NCBI GenBank assembly: GCA_002953655.1
Contig: CP025839.1
Location: 1,302,001-1,366,000, forward strand
Direction of reading: 5' to 3'
DNA length: 64,000 nucleotides
Source of the DNA: Latilactobacillus sakei
GTDB lineage: Bacteria > Bacillota > Bacilli > Lactobacillales > Lactobacillaceae
Below the pieces are notes generated by a model. It made no database searches. It was given only the letters and a program-made list of their open reading frames with translations, and was not told where the DNA came from. This document shows, piece by piece, positions 18,931-26,144 of this stretch (position 1 is its first letter; each line of letters begins with the position of its first letter). A program made the translations under genes and the position numbers.

Positions 18931-19622
18931 CGACTCATTTTCTTAGTCTCAGCGATCACTTCTTCTGTGAAGTATAACTGTAGCGCGAAAAAAATTGCCA
19001 ACAAAGCGGCGGCTAACCAAGCGGCGCGGACGTTAATCACTTTGACTAAGAAACCAGAACCAATCGTTCCGATAAAGAAGCTACCAACAATTAGCCCAAA
19101 ATACTTGGCTTTTTGTTGGTATTTTTTTTCCTTCGTTGCAATGAATAAATAACAATTCTCAACTAACTTCCGATAATTCCCAGTCGTAAAAGTATTAGCA
19201 TATGGATAGCCATTAACCGTTGAATAACTAGCTAATTGCGTTGCCATCGACATTGACAACATCGTCGTGACAATCATATTCGGCACAGATGTCGGCATAA
19301 AGCCGACAATCACTAGAACAATAATTTGAAATGCTAAGAGCCATAAACGCCAGATATTCAAATGCGCTGTATTAAAATGACGACGCGCTACTTGAACAAT
19401 GATGACCCCAATTCCAAAGGCAATAATTGGCATCACTTTTTCAGTTAGTTCCGACCATTGATTAGTCGCAATATCGACACCAATGAAAACAATATTACCG
19501 GTTTGGGCACTGGCAAACACCCCACCACGTAAAATAACACAATAAGCATCTAAAAAACCACCAATAAAGGTTAAAAACATCGCTGTTCCTAAACGGTCAT
19601 GAAAATTAATTTTCTTCTGCAA
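18927..19622 (-). CDS. YoaK/DUF1275 family membrane protein
   Basis: 231 residues with about six membrane helices. The family hallmark is the N-terminal segment FIGGFLDAYCVILRGGVFASAQTGNIV. The role of the family is not established. The start is TTG at 19622, with GGAGGG properly placed upstream. It runs convergently with the small membrane protein gene. Confidence 0.85.
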   Translation of the reverse strand: MQKKINFHDRLGTAMFLTFIGGFLDAYCVILRGGVFASAQTGNIVFIGVDIATNQWSELTEKVMPIIAFGIGVIIVQVARRHFNTAHLNIWRLWLLAFQIIVLVIVGFMPTSVPNMIVTTMLSMSMATQLASYSTVNGYPYANTFTTGNYRKLVENCYLFIATKEKKYQQKAKYFGLIVGSFFIGTIGSGFLVKVINVRAAWLAAALLAIFFALQLYFTEEVIAETKKMSR

Positions 19623-19657
19623 GTCAAACCCTCCAACTCAATACTTCTATTATACGC

Positions 19658-19699
19658 AAAAAAAGAACCGCGACAAAATAAATTTAGTCTCGGTTCTTT
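19658..19699. terminator. Terminator of the mgsA operon
   Basis: AAAGAACCG(C)GAC and GTC(T)CGGTTCTTT arms with an A-run upstream that becomes a T-run on the minus strand. Confidence 0.82.
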
Positions 19700-19706
19700 G
19701 CTATTC

Positions 19707-20129
19707 TTACAGATTAATTGGATTGGTGTCTTGATCGTGAACAACTTCTCGAAAATCCATCAAACCTTGATCCAGGCCCCGCAATAGCACCTCCGCAGTG
19801 CCAATATTAGTGGCAAGCGGCACTTCGTAAACGTCAGACAACCGAATGAGCGCATTAACATCTGGTTCGTGTGGTTGGGCCGTCAATGGATCTCGTAAGA
19901 AAATAACAAGGTCCATTTGGTTTTCAGAAATTAAAGCGCCAATTTGTTGGTCACCACCCAATGGCCCAGACTTAAACCGTTTAACAGCTAAACCCGTTGC
20001 ATCGATAATTTTTTGACCGGTTGTCCCAGTCGCAAATAGTTCATGTTGAGCCAAGATAGGTTGGTAAGCTGTTGCTAATTTAACAATCAACGGTTTTTGA
20101 CGATCATGTGCAATTAATGCAATTTTCAT
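19707..20129 (-). CDS. mgsA: Methylglyoxal synthase
   Basis: Converts dihydroxyacetone phosphate to methylglyoxal and Pi, a bypass that relieves sugar-phosphate stress. 140 residues. Conserved segments: [11 protein letters not shown] with the catalytic-site Asp at the N-terminus, ATGTTG near residue 33, and the phosphate-binding [11 protein letters not shown] near 54-64. [16 protein letters not shown] follows. AGGAGG precedes the ATG at 20129. It lies 11 bp after the flavin reductase gene, probably in one operon. This enzyme is uncommon among lactobacilli. Confidence 0.95.
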   Translation of the reverse strand: MKIALIAHDRQKPLIVKLATAYQPILAQHELFATGTTGQKIIDATGLAVKRFKSGPLGGDQQIGALISENQMDLVIFLRDPLTAQPHEPDVNALIRLSDVYEVPLATNIGTAEVLLRGLDQGLMDFREVVHDQDTNPINL

Positions 20130-20140
20130 AAAAAAGCCTC

Positions 20141-20902
20141 CTAATGTCTTCTATGTTTAACTACTGTGAAAAAGTGGAGCACGCTCGCAAGTAAGATAAA
20201 AAAGATTAATACAAACGAAATGTAATTCATCCAAAACTGAGTTACTGGTAACACAATATTGACGAGCTGTTGCAATAACATGGTAATCAATGTGGCACAA
20301 GCAACCATGCCAAATAACTGTCCATAACGTTTCACGGTATCATCCGTCCTTTTAGCTTTATGATGAAGACTAGCACCAATGCGCTGACATTCAGCGCATT
20401 TCTTCGTGGATAATGTTTTTAATCCAAACGAGTTAGTTTGAACAACTTCTCGAATCTTCAGCAGTCCGGCTGCACTAAGCACCTTATCGAAGGTTCTAAA
20501 AGTCCCATCAGTCATACCGGTCACAAACTCTTCTACCCCGCTGGCATAGCAACTACTGATAGTCACGTAACTTTTCCCTTTAAAGCGATCAGGCAAAGCG
20601 TCTCCTGCCCGATTAAAGCGCACTAGGCGCCCGCGCATACAATCTAAGAAGTTCTTCATGACACCAGACATGGCACCCCAATAAGTAGGGGCTGCTAATA
20701 CCCACACATCAGCGGCCAGTAACTGTTGTTCAAGTTGATCCAAAACCGGATTAGGCGCCCCTGTGTCCGGTAAAATTTGGAAGTCGTTTAGAAAAATAGT
20801 CGAGACATCATCCTCCGGACCAACACCCGCTAAAACAGCTTGTAATAGCTGGCCGTTAACGCCACCGCGTTGGTGACTACCTAATATTCCTAATACTTTC
20901 AT
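20141..20902 (-). CDS. NADPH-dependent FMN reductase-like flavoprotein with a C-terminal membrane domain
   Basis: 253 residues. Residues 1 to about 180 are flavodoxin-like: [17 protein letters not shown] is the FMN phosphate loop, [19 protein letters not shown] the second flavin site. A CAEC motif follows near residue 166. The remainder has two strongly hydrophobic helices ([18 protein letters not shown] and [16 protein letters not shown]), which is not standard for this family and suggests a membrane-tethered reductase. The ATG at 20902 has GGAG upstream. It is the first gene of the unit with mgsA. Confidence 0.82.
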   Translation of the reverse strand: MKVLGILGSHQRGGVNGQLLQAVLAGVGPEDDVSTIFLNDFQILPDTGAPNPVLDQLEQQLLAADVWVLAAPTYWGAMSGVMKNFLDCMRGRLVRFNRAGDALPDRFKGKSYVTISSCYASGVEEFVTGMTDGTFRTFDKVLSAAGLLKIREVVQTNSFGLKTLSTKKCAECQRIGASLHHKAKRTDDTVKRYGQLFGMVACATLITMLLQQLVNIVLPVTQFWMNYISFVLIFFILLASVLHFFTVVKHRRH

Positions 20903-20990
20903 GCCCAAAACTCCAAACTTTTAAATTAAGTCTAGTGTACACTTTTTAAGCGGGGGTTGCCAACCTAAATAAAGCGCTTTATCACGGATG

Positions 20991-21029
20991 TAAAAAAAAG
21001 CAGTGACATTAGCCACTGCTTTTTAGTTT
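20991..21029. terminator. Terminator of LysM gene copy 1
   Basis: AAAAAGCAGTG and CCACTGCTTTTT arms around ACATTAG, with T-runs on both strands. Repeated at 26095-26132. Confidence 0.87.
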
Positions 21030-21911
21030 AAATTATTTTATCTTAGTACCAACCATTTGCCATCCAGAAGCTCTTTGCGCCTTCCCATGAACCGTAACGG
21101 CTTGTTACATATTGATCTGCAACGCGTTCTTGGTTACTTGCTGAGTAGTCACCATTTAAATATGAGCTTGATAATTGGTAACGACCAACGAATTGACCGT
21201 TACTTGCTGTGTATGAACCACCTGATTCTTTGTTGGCAATCCATTCTTTAGCTGAGTTAGTTGTTGAAGTTGTTGTGTTTGTTGTTGTCGTAGTAGTTGT
21301 TGTTTGTTGTTGTTTAACAACTGGCGTTGTTTGTACTGGTTGTTGAACAGGTTGTGTTTGTGTTGCTGCTTTTTGAACAGGTTGTTGTGTTGCCACTGGT
21401 GCTTGAGTTGTTTGTTGTGTAGCAACTGGTGTTGCTGCTGGGGTTGTAGCAGGTGCTACTGTAACAGTTTGTGTTTCTTCATCAATTGTTAATGTTTCGC
21501 CAACATAGATTAAGTTCTTGTTAGCAATTTTATTAGCGTTAGCGATTTTTTCGATTAGGCTGCTGTTACCAGCAAATTTTTGTGAGATTGATGATAATGT
21601 ATCACCGCTGACAACCGTGTAGTTCGTAGCTGCATCGGCATGGCCGTTACTTGCGAATAAAAGACCTGCAGTTGCGGCAGTTGATAATGTAGCGCTGAAT
21701 AAAAGTGTTTTAAGTGATTTCATATTGTGTGTTTATCTCCTTGTTGTTTCAAAAATTTAATGTCGTATTAATAACGTGACATTAATATACCATCTAGAAA
21801 TCATTTGTAAGTATCAAACAAGTAACAATTGATGACAATCCTGTAACAAAACAACCGCTTAATGGCCTAATCTGTAATATTGACCCTCATGATGACTGGT
21901 AATATAGGATT
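20993..21911. repeat. Direct repeat copy 1 (about 919 bp, whole LysM gene plus leader and terminator)
   Basis: Nearly identical to 26095-27013 in the same orientation, with a constant offset of 5102 bp. It holds the terminator, the LysM gene and about 190 bp upstream. Only scattered base differences were seen, with two amino-acid changes. Identity ends abruptly just after the shared AATATAGGATT. Confidence 0.95.
21043..21723 (-). CDS. Secreted LysM-domain protein, Apf/transglycosylase-like (copy 1)
   Basis: 226 residues. A signal peptide (hydrophobic core TAATAGLLFASNGHADA, cut after ADA) precedes one LysM domain (YTVVSGDTLSSISQKFAG, residues about 35-80). A long linker rich in Thr, Gln, Pro and Val follows, then a C-terminal domain (AKEWIANKESGGSYTASNG, with the final SYWEGAK-like SRYGSWEGAKSFW) as in aggregation-promoting factors and small lytic transglycosylases. 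The Glu in NKESGG is the candidate catalytic residue. Exported and bound to peptidoglycan. A near-identical copy lies at 26145. Confidence 0.9.
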   Translation of the reverse strand: MKSLKTLLFSATLSTAATAGLLFASNGHADAATNYTVVSGDTLSSISQKFAGNSSLIEKIANANKIANKNLIYVGETLTIDEETQTVTVAPATTPAATPVATQQTTQAPVATQQPVQKAATQTQPVQQPVQTTPVVKQQQTTTTTTTTNTTTSTTNSAKEWIANKESGGSYTASNGQFVGRYQLSSSYLNGDYSASNQERVADQYVTSRYGSWEGAKSFWMANGWY

Positions 21912-22151
21912 TATAACCTATTGAAAATGACGCGAAAAAAGATGGTTTTTTTCTGTAAATTACCAAAAAACAATCTTTTTTGTTTTAAACCAAAAAAATA
22001 TTGTCAATCCGACATTATTTAATTATACTTTTAAATATTATTTACTTATGTTAATTACTGAATTGAGCAATTATATTTCTTGAAATCTACTTATCTGTCC
22101 AAAAAACCGACGACAATAAAAGCTGAATACTTATCTTTTGGAGGAGATAAA
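21912..22151. other. AT-rich intergenic stretch between LysM copy 1 and the sunset-domain gene
   Basis: From 21724 to 22151 there is no gene. The first 190 bases are the duplicated LysM leader. The remainder is very AT-rich with no obvious hairpin, and ends in the RBS GGAGGAG at 22140-22146 for the next gene. Confidence 0.6.
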
Positions 22152-23054
22152 ATGTCTAACTTTTTTGCATTACTATTGGTCATTTCTTTTTTTGCCGTAC
22201 CCTATTATGGCATTAAGCGGTATATGACCAAGAAAAAGAATCCCGTGGTTTACGCCAAGATCAAGAAACGGATCTGGTATGCACTTATTATTTTTGTAAT
22301 CAGTTTTATTGGTGTGGGGGCAACTCAACCTGCTGCCGCTAAAACAAAAGCTCCACAGCATGACAAAGTAACAACTGTCGATAACAAACTAACAGCGGCA
22401 AAATCTGCGGTAAATGCGCTTTTTACAAATAGCAAGCACACTAAATTAAAACAAGATGTGACCAAGCATGATATCACTGCTGCTGACAAGCAAGTCAAAC
22501 AGCTAAAAAGTTCAAAAACTAAAAAGCAACTACAAACATCAATCGCGACCGCTTCAGATCTACTAAAAAAAGCTGAAAAAGAAGCTGCATTAGCAACCTC
22601 AAAATCCGAAAGTGCTCGCGCTGCTTCTAAATCAGAATCCAAAGCTCAAAAAGAATCGGAAGAACATGCTGAAAAAGAATCTTCAGAGAAATTAGCCGCC
22701 TCGATTTCAAACTCAGAAAGCGTATCAAGTGTCCAAGCTGCTTCTACTAGCGCTCGTCAAGCAAGTGAACAAGCCGCTTCAAGCGCTGCTTCTGAAAGTA
22801 TTCGCATTGCTAATGAACAGGCTGCTAGAGCTGCAAGTGAATCAACTGAACGAGCAGCAACAGTTGCCGCCCAAAGTACACAAGCAACAGGCGCTGATAC
22901 AACTACCAATCAAGGTGTGATCGTCGGTAACACAAGATCTCACATCTATCATGTACCCGGACAAGCAACCTATCATATGAGTTCTGCTAATATGATTACA
23001 TTCCCTAACGAACAAGCTGCGATTGCTGCAGGTTATCGCAAGTCAGAACGTTAA
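22152..23054 (+). CDS. Membrane-anchored Ala/Ser-rich protein with C-terminal sunset-like domain
   Basis: 300 residues. Two N-terminal hydrophobic segments (residues about 2-18 and 42-58) flank a basic stretch. A helical region rich in Ala, Ser, Lys and Glu (about 90-245) is probably coiled coil. The last 45 residues (GNTRSHIYHVPGQATYH, then NEQAAIAAGYRKSER) resemble the sunset domain seen after DNA-entry nuclease-type and secreted proteins. No enzyme domain is visible. The ATG at 22152 follows GGAGGAGATAAA. It lies between the two 919-bp repeats. Confidence 0.75.
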   Translation: MSNFFALLLVISFFAVPYYGIKRYMTKKKNPVVYAKIKKRIWYALIIFVISFIGVGATQPAAAKTKAPQHDKVTTVDNKLTAAKSAVNALFTNSKHTKLKQDVTKHDITAADKQVKQLKSSKTKKQLQTSIATASDLLKKAEKEAALATSKSESARAASKSESKAQKESEEHAEKESSEKLAASISNSESVSSVQAASTSARQASEQAASSAASESIRIANEQAARAASESTERAATVAAQSTQATGADTTTNQGVIVGNTRSHIYHVPGQATYHMSSANMITFPNEQAAIAAGYRKSER

Positions 23055-23067
23055 TCACCAGCTAGGT

Positions 23068-23113
23068 AACCCTTTATGGTTAACAAGAATAGGTTCAATT
23101 CCTATTAGGGTTG
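23068..23113 (+). pseudogene. tRNA-like remnant lacking the anticodon arm
   Basis: A perfect T-arm (ATAGG-TTCAATT-CCTAT, 23089-23105) is followed by TAGGGTT. This pairs over six bases with AACCCTT at 23068-23074, as an acceptor stem would. Only 14 bases separate the 5' acceptor strand from the T-arm, so the D and anticodon arms are missing or collapsed. It may be a decayed tRNA gene or a chance hairpin. Confidence 0.35.
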
Positions 23114-23140
23114 TTATTGAGAAAAAATAAAAAAGTGTAC

Positions 23141-23165
23141 AAAAAAAGCCTGATTTCTCAGACTT
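23141..23165 (-). terminator. Terminator downstream of tRNA-Gln
   Basis: Minus strand AAGTCTGA-GAAA-TCAGGCTT followed by a T-run; one G-T pair. Confidence 0.75.
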
Positions 23166-23178
23166 AGCGAAAATACAA

Positions 23179-23251
23179 TTGGGTATATAGGGCTCGAACC
23201 TATAAATTCCGGATTCAGAGTCCGGTGCCTTACCAATTTGGCGAATACCCA
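23179..23251 (-). tRNA. tRNA-Gln (anticodon CTG)
   Basis: 73 bases with a complete cloverleaf: acceptor TGGGTAT/ATACCCA, D-stem GCC/GGC, anticodon stem CCGGA/TCCGG with loop CTCTGAA (anticodon CTG, reads CAG), and T-stem ATAGG/CCTAT with loop TTCGAGC. The discriminator is A, and CCA is not encoded. It stands alone, not in a tRNA cluster. Confidence 0.92.
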
Positions 23252-23355
23252 ATGTTATCAACGAATACTATAATACTGCATGCCCTAGTGCTTGTCAATT
23301 CTGATTTTTAACAAACCGATTAAAAAGGACTATACTGATATGGGAGGCTATCGAT

Positions 23356-23607
23356 ATGAATAAAGTAGATATTGAAAAGTTATTTCAGGGAAAGGTGATT
23401 TCCCAAGATCAGAACCAAGTTCATATTCAGTTACAAGATTCACGTAAATTATTGGAGTTATCAATTGAAAATGATGTGTTGACCCTAATTGAACAACACC
23501 GTGACTATGCATTGAATATTCTGAAAAATCTTAAACGTAAGACCAATCGTAAAGTCACCAAGGAATCGATTACTATCAACCACCGGAACTATAAGATTTT
23601 TATCTAG
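23356..23607 (+). CDS. Small hypothetical protein, 83 residues
   Basis: Not recognised. It resembles in layout the 81-residue protein at 8755: an N-terminal beta-like half (LFQGKVISQDQNQVHIQL) and a helical, very basic second half (LNILKNLKRKTNRKVTKES). A good RBS (GGGAGG at 23341) precedes the ATG at 23356. It lies between the tRNA-Gln and tRNA-Glu genes, with no membrane segment. Confidence 0.65.
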   Translation: MNKVDIEKLFQGKVISQDQNQVHIQLQDSRKLLELSIENDVLTLIEQHRDYALNILKNLKRKTNRKVTKESITINHRNYKIFI

Positions 23608-23667
23608 TCTAATTAATAATTGACATTACGGATGTTATTCGCTAATATATTAGGTGTTCCAATTTAT

Positions 23668-23740
23668 TGCCCGTTGGTCAAATTGGTTAAGACGTCGCCC
23701 TCTCAAGGCGGAGTTACGGGTTCGATCCCCGTACGGGTGA
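23668..23740 (+). tRNA. tRNA-Glu (anticodon CTC)
   Basis: 73 bases: acceptor TGCCCGT/ACGGGTG with wobble pairs at the first two positions, D-stem GTC/GAC, anticodon stem TCGCC/GGCGG with loop CTCTCAA (anticodon CTC, reads GAG), and T-stem ACGGG/CCCGT with loop TTCGATC. CCA is not encoded. The weakened acceptor end is unlike the usual G1-C72 of tRNA-Glu. Some callers may start at 23669. Confidence 0.88.
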
Positions 23741-23760
23741 TATTAATCATATCCTAGAAT

Positions 23761-23799
23761 AAAAAGAGCTATTAAACCGCGGTTTAATAGCTCTTTTTT
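23761..23799. terminator. Bidirectional terminator between tRNA-Glu and the SOS operon
   Basis: Perfect palindrome: AAAAAGAGCTATTAAACCGC and its complement, with T-runs on both strands. Confidence 0.92.
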
Positions 23800-23808
23800 G
23801 TGTTCAAA

Positions 23809-24183
23809 TCATTTTATTCTCTTAATCGCATAAATCGCTTCTATATAAATAGCTTTTTGATTAACTATTAACTGGTTGGCTATCCAGCCCGTAATTCGCC
23901 CCGTTATTGGTGCCGGAATCTGGCCATCCTGATTACGTTGTGCTAGGTCCACAGTTACGACTTCTTTTTTTACAATCGCTTCATTAATTACGTTACTAAT
24001 CTGTTCAACCGACATCTTAGCAAGATGCGTTCGGTGTAACTGCACGTCAGCAGCACTGGCTTCCTTGGCACGTACAGAAGTATGGTCACTTAAATAAAAG
24101 CCTTGCCACTTCATCATGCCTCGATCGTGATAATCATGCTTCAGAAATTGTGTCACTAGCTTATTATCAAAATACTCAGTCAT
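23809..24183 (-). CDS. YolD-like family protein
   Basis: About 124 residues. YolD-like proteins are small partners found beside Y-family UmuC-type polymerases and are proposed to act like UmuD. The segment RGMMKWQGFYLSDHT fits the family core. The start at 24183 (MTEYFDN) is chosen because GGGGG lies 8 bases upstream; the reading frame extends further but into the polymerase gene. It overlaps the polymerase 3' end by 8 bp and is the last gene of the SOS operon. Confidence 0.8.
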   Translation of the reverse strand: MTEYFDNKLVTQFLKHDYHDRGMMKWQGFYLSDHTSVRAKEASAADVQLHRTHLAKMSVEQISNVINEAIVKKEVVTVDLAQRNQDGQIPAPITGRITGWIANQLIVNQKAIYIEAIYAIKRIK

Positions 24184-25480
24184 AAGCATTGCCCCCTGCA
24201 TGACCGCCAACTAATCCGGCTCGTTCAATTGCCGTTGCACCTTTGAGTTTACTTGATAACTTCACTAAAGATGTAAAGCCAAACTTCTGTCGAATTTCAT
24301 CAACGGTTTGATCCAATTGCTGTTGCTTTAAATGACGTAATTCCGGATCAAAAAGATCCAACTGTTGCGCATCATCGTCAATCAATTGGCTACACGTTAG
24401 GCTAATACGGCGAATGGTTTGATGCTGCCACTGTTCTCGAAATAGTTGAAGCGCCGTTGTAATGATTTCATGATTGCCATTCGCGGGTTCCACTTTTAAC
24501 GACCGCCCGAAACCTGAGCGCCTACTACTTTCATTTTCGGAAAAAGAAAAACCAATCCCTAAACTAATTACACACGCTTGTTTATGATGTGCACGCAAGC
24601 GGGCCGCAACTTGCTCAGCGAGTTCTCGGATCACCACTTCGATTTCCGCTTGTAAAAAATAATCCCGTGGTAAGATCTGGCTATTACCATAGGAGCGCTC
24701 TTTGGGCATGTATTTTTGATGAACAATTGCGCGATCTATCCCCCAACTGAAAGCAAATAATTGGCTGCCAATAATCCCCATTTTTTGTTTTAACTCGTAT
24801 GGATTAGTATGCGCTAAATCAGCCATCGAATGAATATGTAATTGGTTTAGTTTGCTCGCTGTCTGCTGCCCAATTGACCAAACGCGTGCCAAATCCGTTA
24901 CCGGCCACAACTTATCAGGCACATCTTCATAGTGCCATTCCGCAATTAAACTGTGGTTATGTTTAGCTTCCAGATCTAAAGCAAGTTTGGCAAGCAACGG
25001 TTTATCGCCTATACCAACTGTCAAATAAATACCCGTTTCTTTTTTTACCGCCAGTTGGATCTGGCGTGCTACTTCATAAGGGGTTTGACCAAAAAGATGC
25101 CAACTTGCCGTTATATCCAGTAGTGATTCATCAATCGAATAAGGTTGAATATCTTCTTCAGCCGTGAATCTCTGAAAAATACGATTAATCCTTAAATTTT
25201 CTTGGATATAAAGGTTCATCCGCGGTTCCGCAATAATAAGCCGTTTATCATGGATTGGCACTTGCGTCGCTCGGGTCACATTACTAATGCCAAAAAGTTG
25301 TTTCGCTCGAGGACTAGCTGCTAATACCAAACCACTACCAGCATTTTTGGCAGTAGACATCACCACCAGAATCGATTTCAGCGGGTTTAACCCCCGTTGA
25401 ACTGATTCCACTGAAGCATAAAAAGATTTGGAATCAATCATCAAAATAACCCGTCGTGGTTCGTCGACGTAATCATACAT
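24176..25480 (-). CDS. Y-family DNA polymerase (UmuC/UvrX-like)
   Basis: 434 residues. Error-prone translesion polymerase. The palm-domain metal ligands are in MIDSKSFYASVESVQRG (Asp near 15) and in YSIDESLLDI (Asp-Glu near 118). A helix-hairpin-helix-like thumb segment includes LARVWSIGQQTASKLNQL, and a little-finger domain follows. It is the Firmicutes UvrX/YqjW type rather than DinB, often carried on plasmids or prophages. The start codon overlaps the stop of the upstream 81-residue gene (TAATG). Expression should be DNA-damage inducible through the LexA box at 26050. Confidence 0.93.
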   Translation of the reverse strand: MYDYVDEPRRVILMIDSKSFYASVESVQRGLNPLKSILVVMSTAKNAGSGLVLAASPRAKQLFGISNVTRATQVPIHDKRLIIAEPRMNLYIQENLRINRIFQRFTAEEDIQPYSIDESLLDITASWHLFGQTPYEVARQIQLAVKKETGIYLTVGIGDKPLLAKLALDLEAKHNHSLIAEWHYEDVPDKLWPVTDLARVWSIGQQTASKLNQLHIHSMADLAHTNPYELKQKMGIIGSQLFAFSWGIDRAIVHQKYMPKERSYGNSQILPRDYFLQAEIEVVIRELAEQVAARLRAHHKQACVISLGIGFSFSENESSRRSGFGRSLKVEPANGNHEIITTALQLFREQWQHQTIRRISLTCSQLIDDDAQQLDLFDPELRHLKQQQLDQTVDEIRQKFGFTSLVKLSSKLKGATAIERAGLVGGHAGGNAYD

Positions 25481-25725
25481 TATCCACTCACCACATTTCT
25501 CACGTGGTACTTATCAATAATGAGTTGTTTTCTACGATTGTAATGACCAAAAACGGCAATAGGTGCATTCTGTATCGCTACATACATTAAGTTAAACGCA
25601 TCCTTAGCAACCAAACAATTATAATCTTGCGTGCTTGTTTGTAACGTAAAACGAACTAAATATGGGTCAAACGAAATTACCTTGATTGTACTACTAATCG
25701 TTCCTTGAAGACTAACATATTGCAT
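25480..25725 (-). CDS. Small protein of unknown function in the SOS operon
   Basis: 81 residues, not recognised. The sequence alternates polar and hydrophobic residues (VSLQGTISSTIKVISFDPY, IAVFGHYNRRKQLIIDKYHV), suggesting a small beta barrel, perhaps OB-like. It is coupled to the polymerase gene through TAATG. A GTGGGGT-type RBS precedes the ATG at 25725. Its place between the first gene and the polymerase suggests a role in the damage response. Confidence 0.72.
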   Translation of the reverse strand: MQYVSLQGTISSTIKVISFDPYLVRFTLQTSTQDYNCLVAKDAFNLMYVAIQNAPIAVFGHYNRRKQLIIDKYHVRNVVSG

Positions 25726-25743
25726 GGTTACCCCACCTTTGAC

Positions 25744-26010
25744 TTAAACAATCCCTTTAGTTAAAGTTTGGATCAGCTGTACTTGCTGATCCAATTGATT
25801 TTGCCAACGATTAATTTTGACTAAGGTCACTTGTGGTAAGTGTTGCCCCATGAATTGCGGGAACTTACTACGATTATAGTAATAATTCATGGCGTCTATT
25901 AAATCGTTAGACTGACCTGTTTGTTGCCGTAATTCTAAGACACCAAAACCATTTAAATATAAACTTAAATTTTGTTGTTGCAAATCAATTATCACTCGAC
26001 TTGTTTGCAT
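25744..26010 (-). CDS. First gene of the SOS operon, unknown function
   Basis: 88 residues, not recognised: MQTSRVIIDLQQQNLSLYL, then a helical, basic C-terminal half. The frame stays open upstream, but the true start is the ATG at 26010. It follows GAGGTGA, and the promoter and LexA box lie between it and the upstream in-frame ATG. It leads a four-gene operon with the 81-residue protein, the Y-family polymerase and the YolD-like protein. Confidence 0.72.
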   Translation of the reverse strand: MQTSRVIIDLQQQNLSLYLNGFGVLELRQQTGQSNDLIDAMNYYYNRSKFPQFMGQHLPQVTLVKINRWQNQLDQQVQLIQTLTKGIV

Positions 26011-26043
26011 CAAGCTCACCTCAATCATCTGTTCTCTGGTTAT

Positions 26044-26073
26044 ATTATACGAACGTACATTCGCATTAGTCAA
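26044..26073 (-). promoter_or_regulatory. SOS promoter with LexA box in the spacer
   Basis: Minus strand TTGACT, 18-bp spacer, TATAAT. The spacer contains CGAATGTACGTTCG (26050-26063), one base from the Gram-positive LexA consensus CGAACRNRYGTTCG. LexA bound there would block polymerase, so the four-gene operon should be induced by DNA damage. Confidence 0.87.
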
Positions 26074-26094
26074 GCGTAATTTAATTTTTGCAAC

Positions 26095-26132
26095 AAAAAA
26101 AGCAGTGACATTAGCCACTGCTTTTTAGTTTA
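26095..26132. terminator. Terminator of LysM gene copy 2
   Basis: Same hairpin as at 20991: AAAAAGCAGTG and CCACTGCTTTTT. Confidence 0.87.
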
Positions 26133-26144
26133 AACTATTTTATC

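Noticed and set aside
21156-21492. Long antisense frames rich in Gln, Leu and Cys within the LysM gene
   Set aside because: They arise from the CAA/ACA repeats of the Thr/Gln linker read on other frames; the same pattern appears at 26353-26594.
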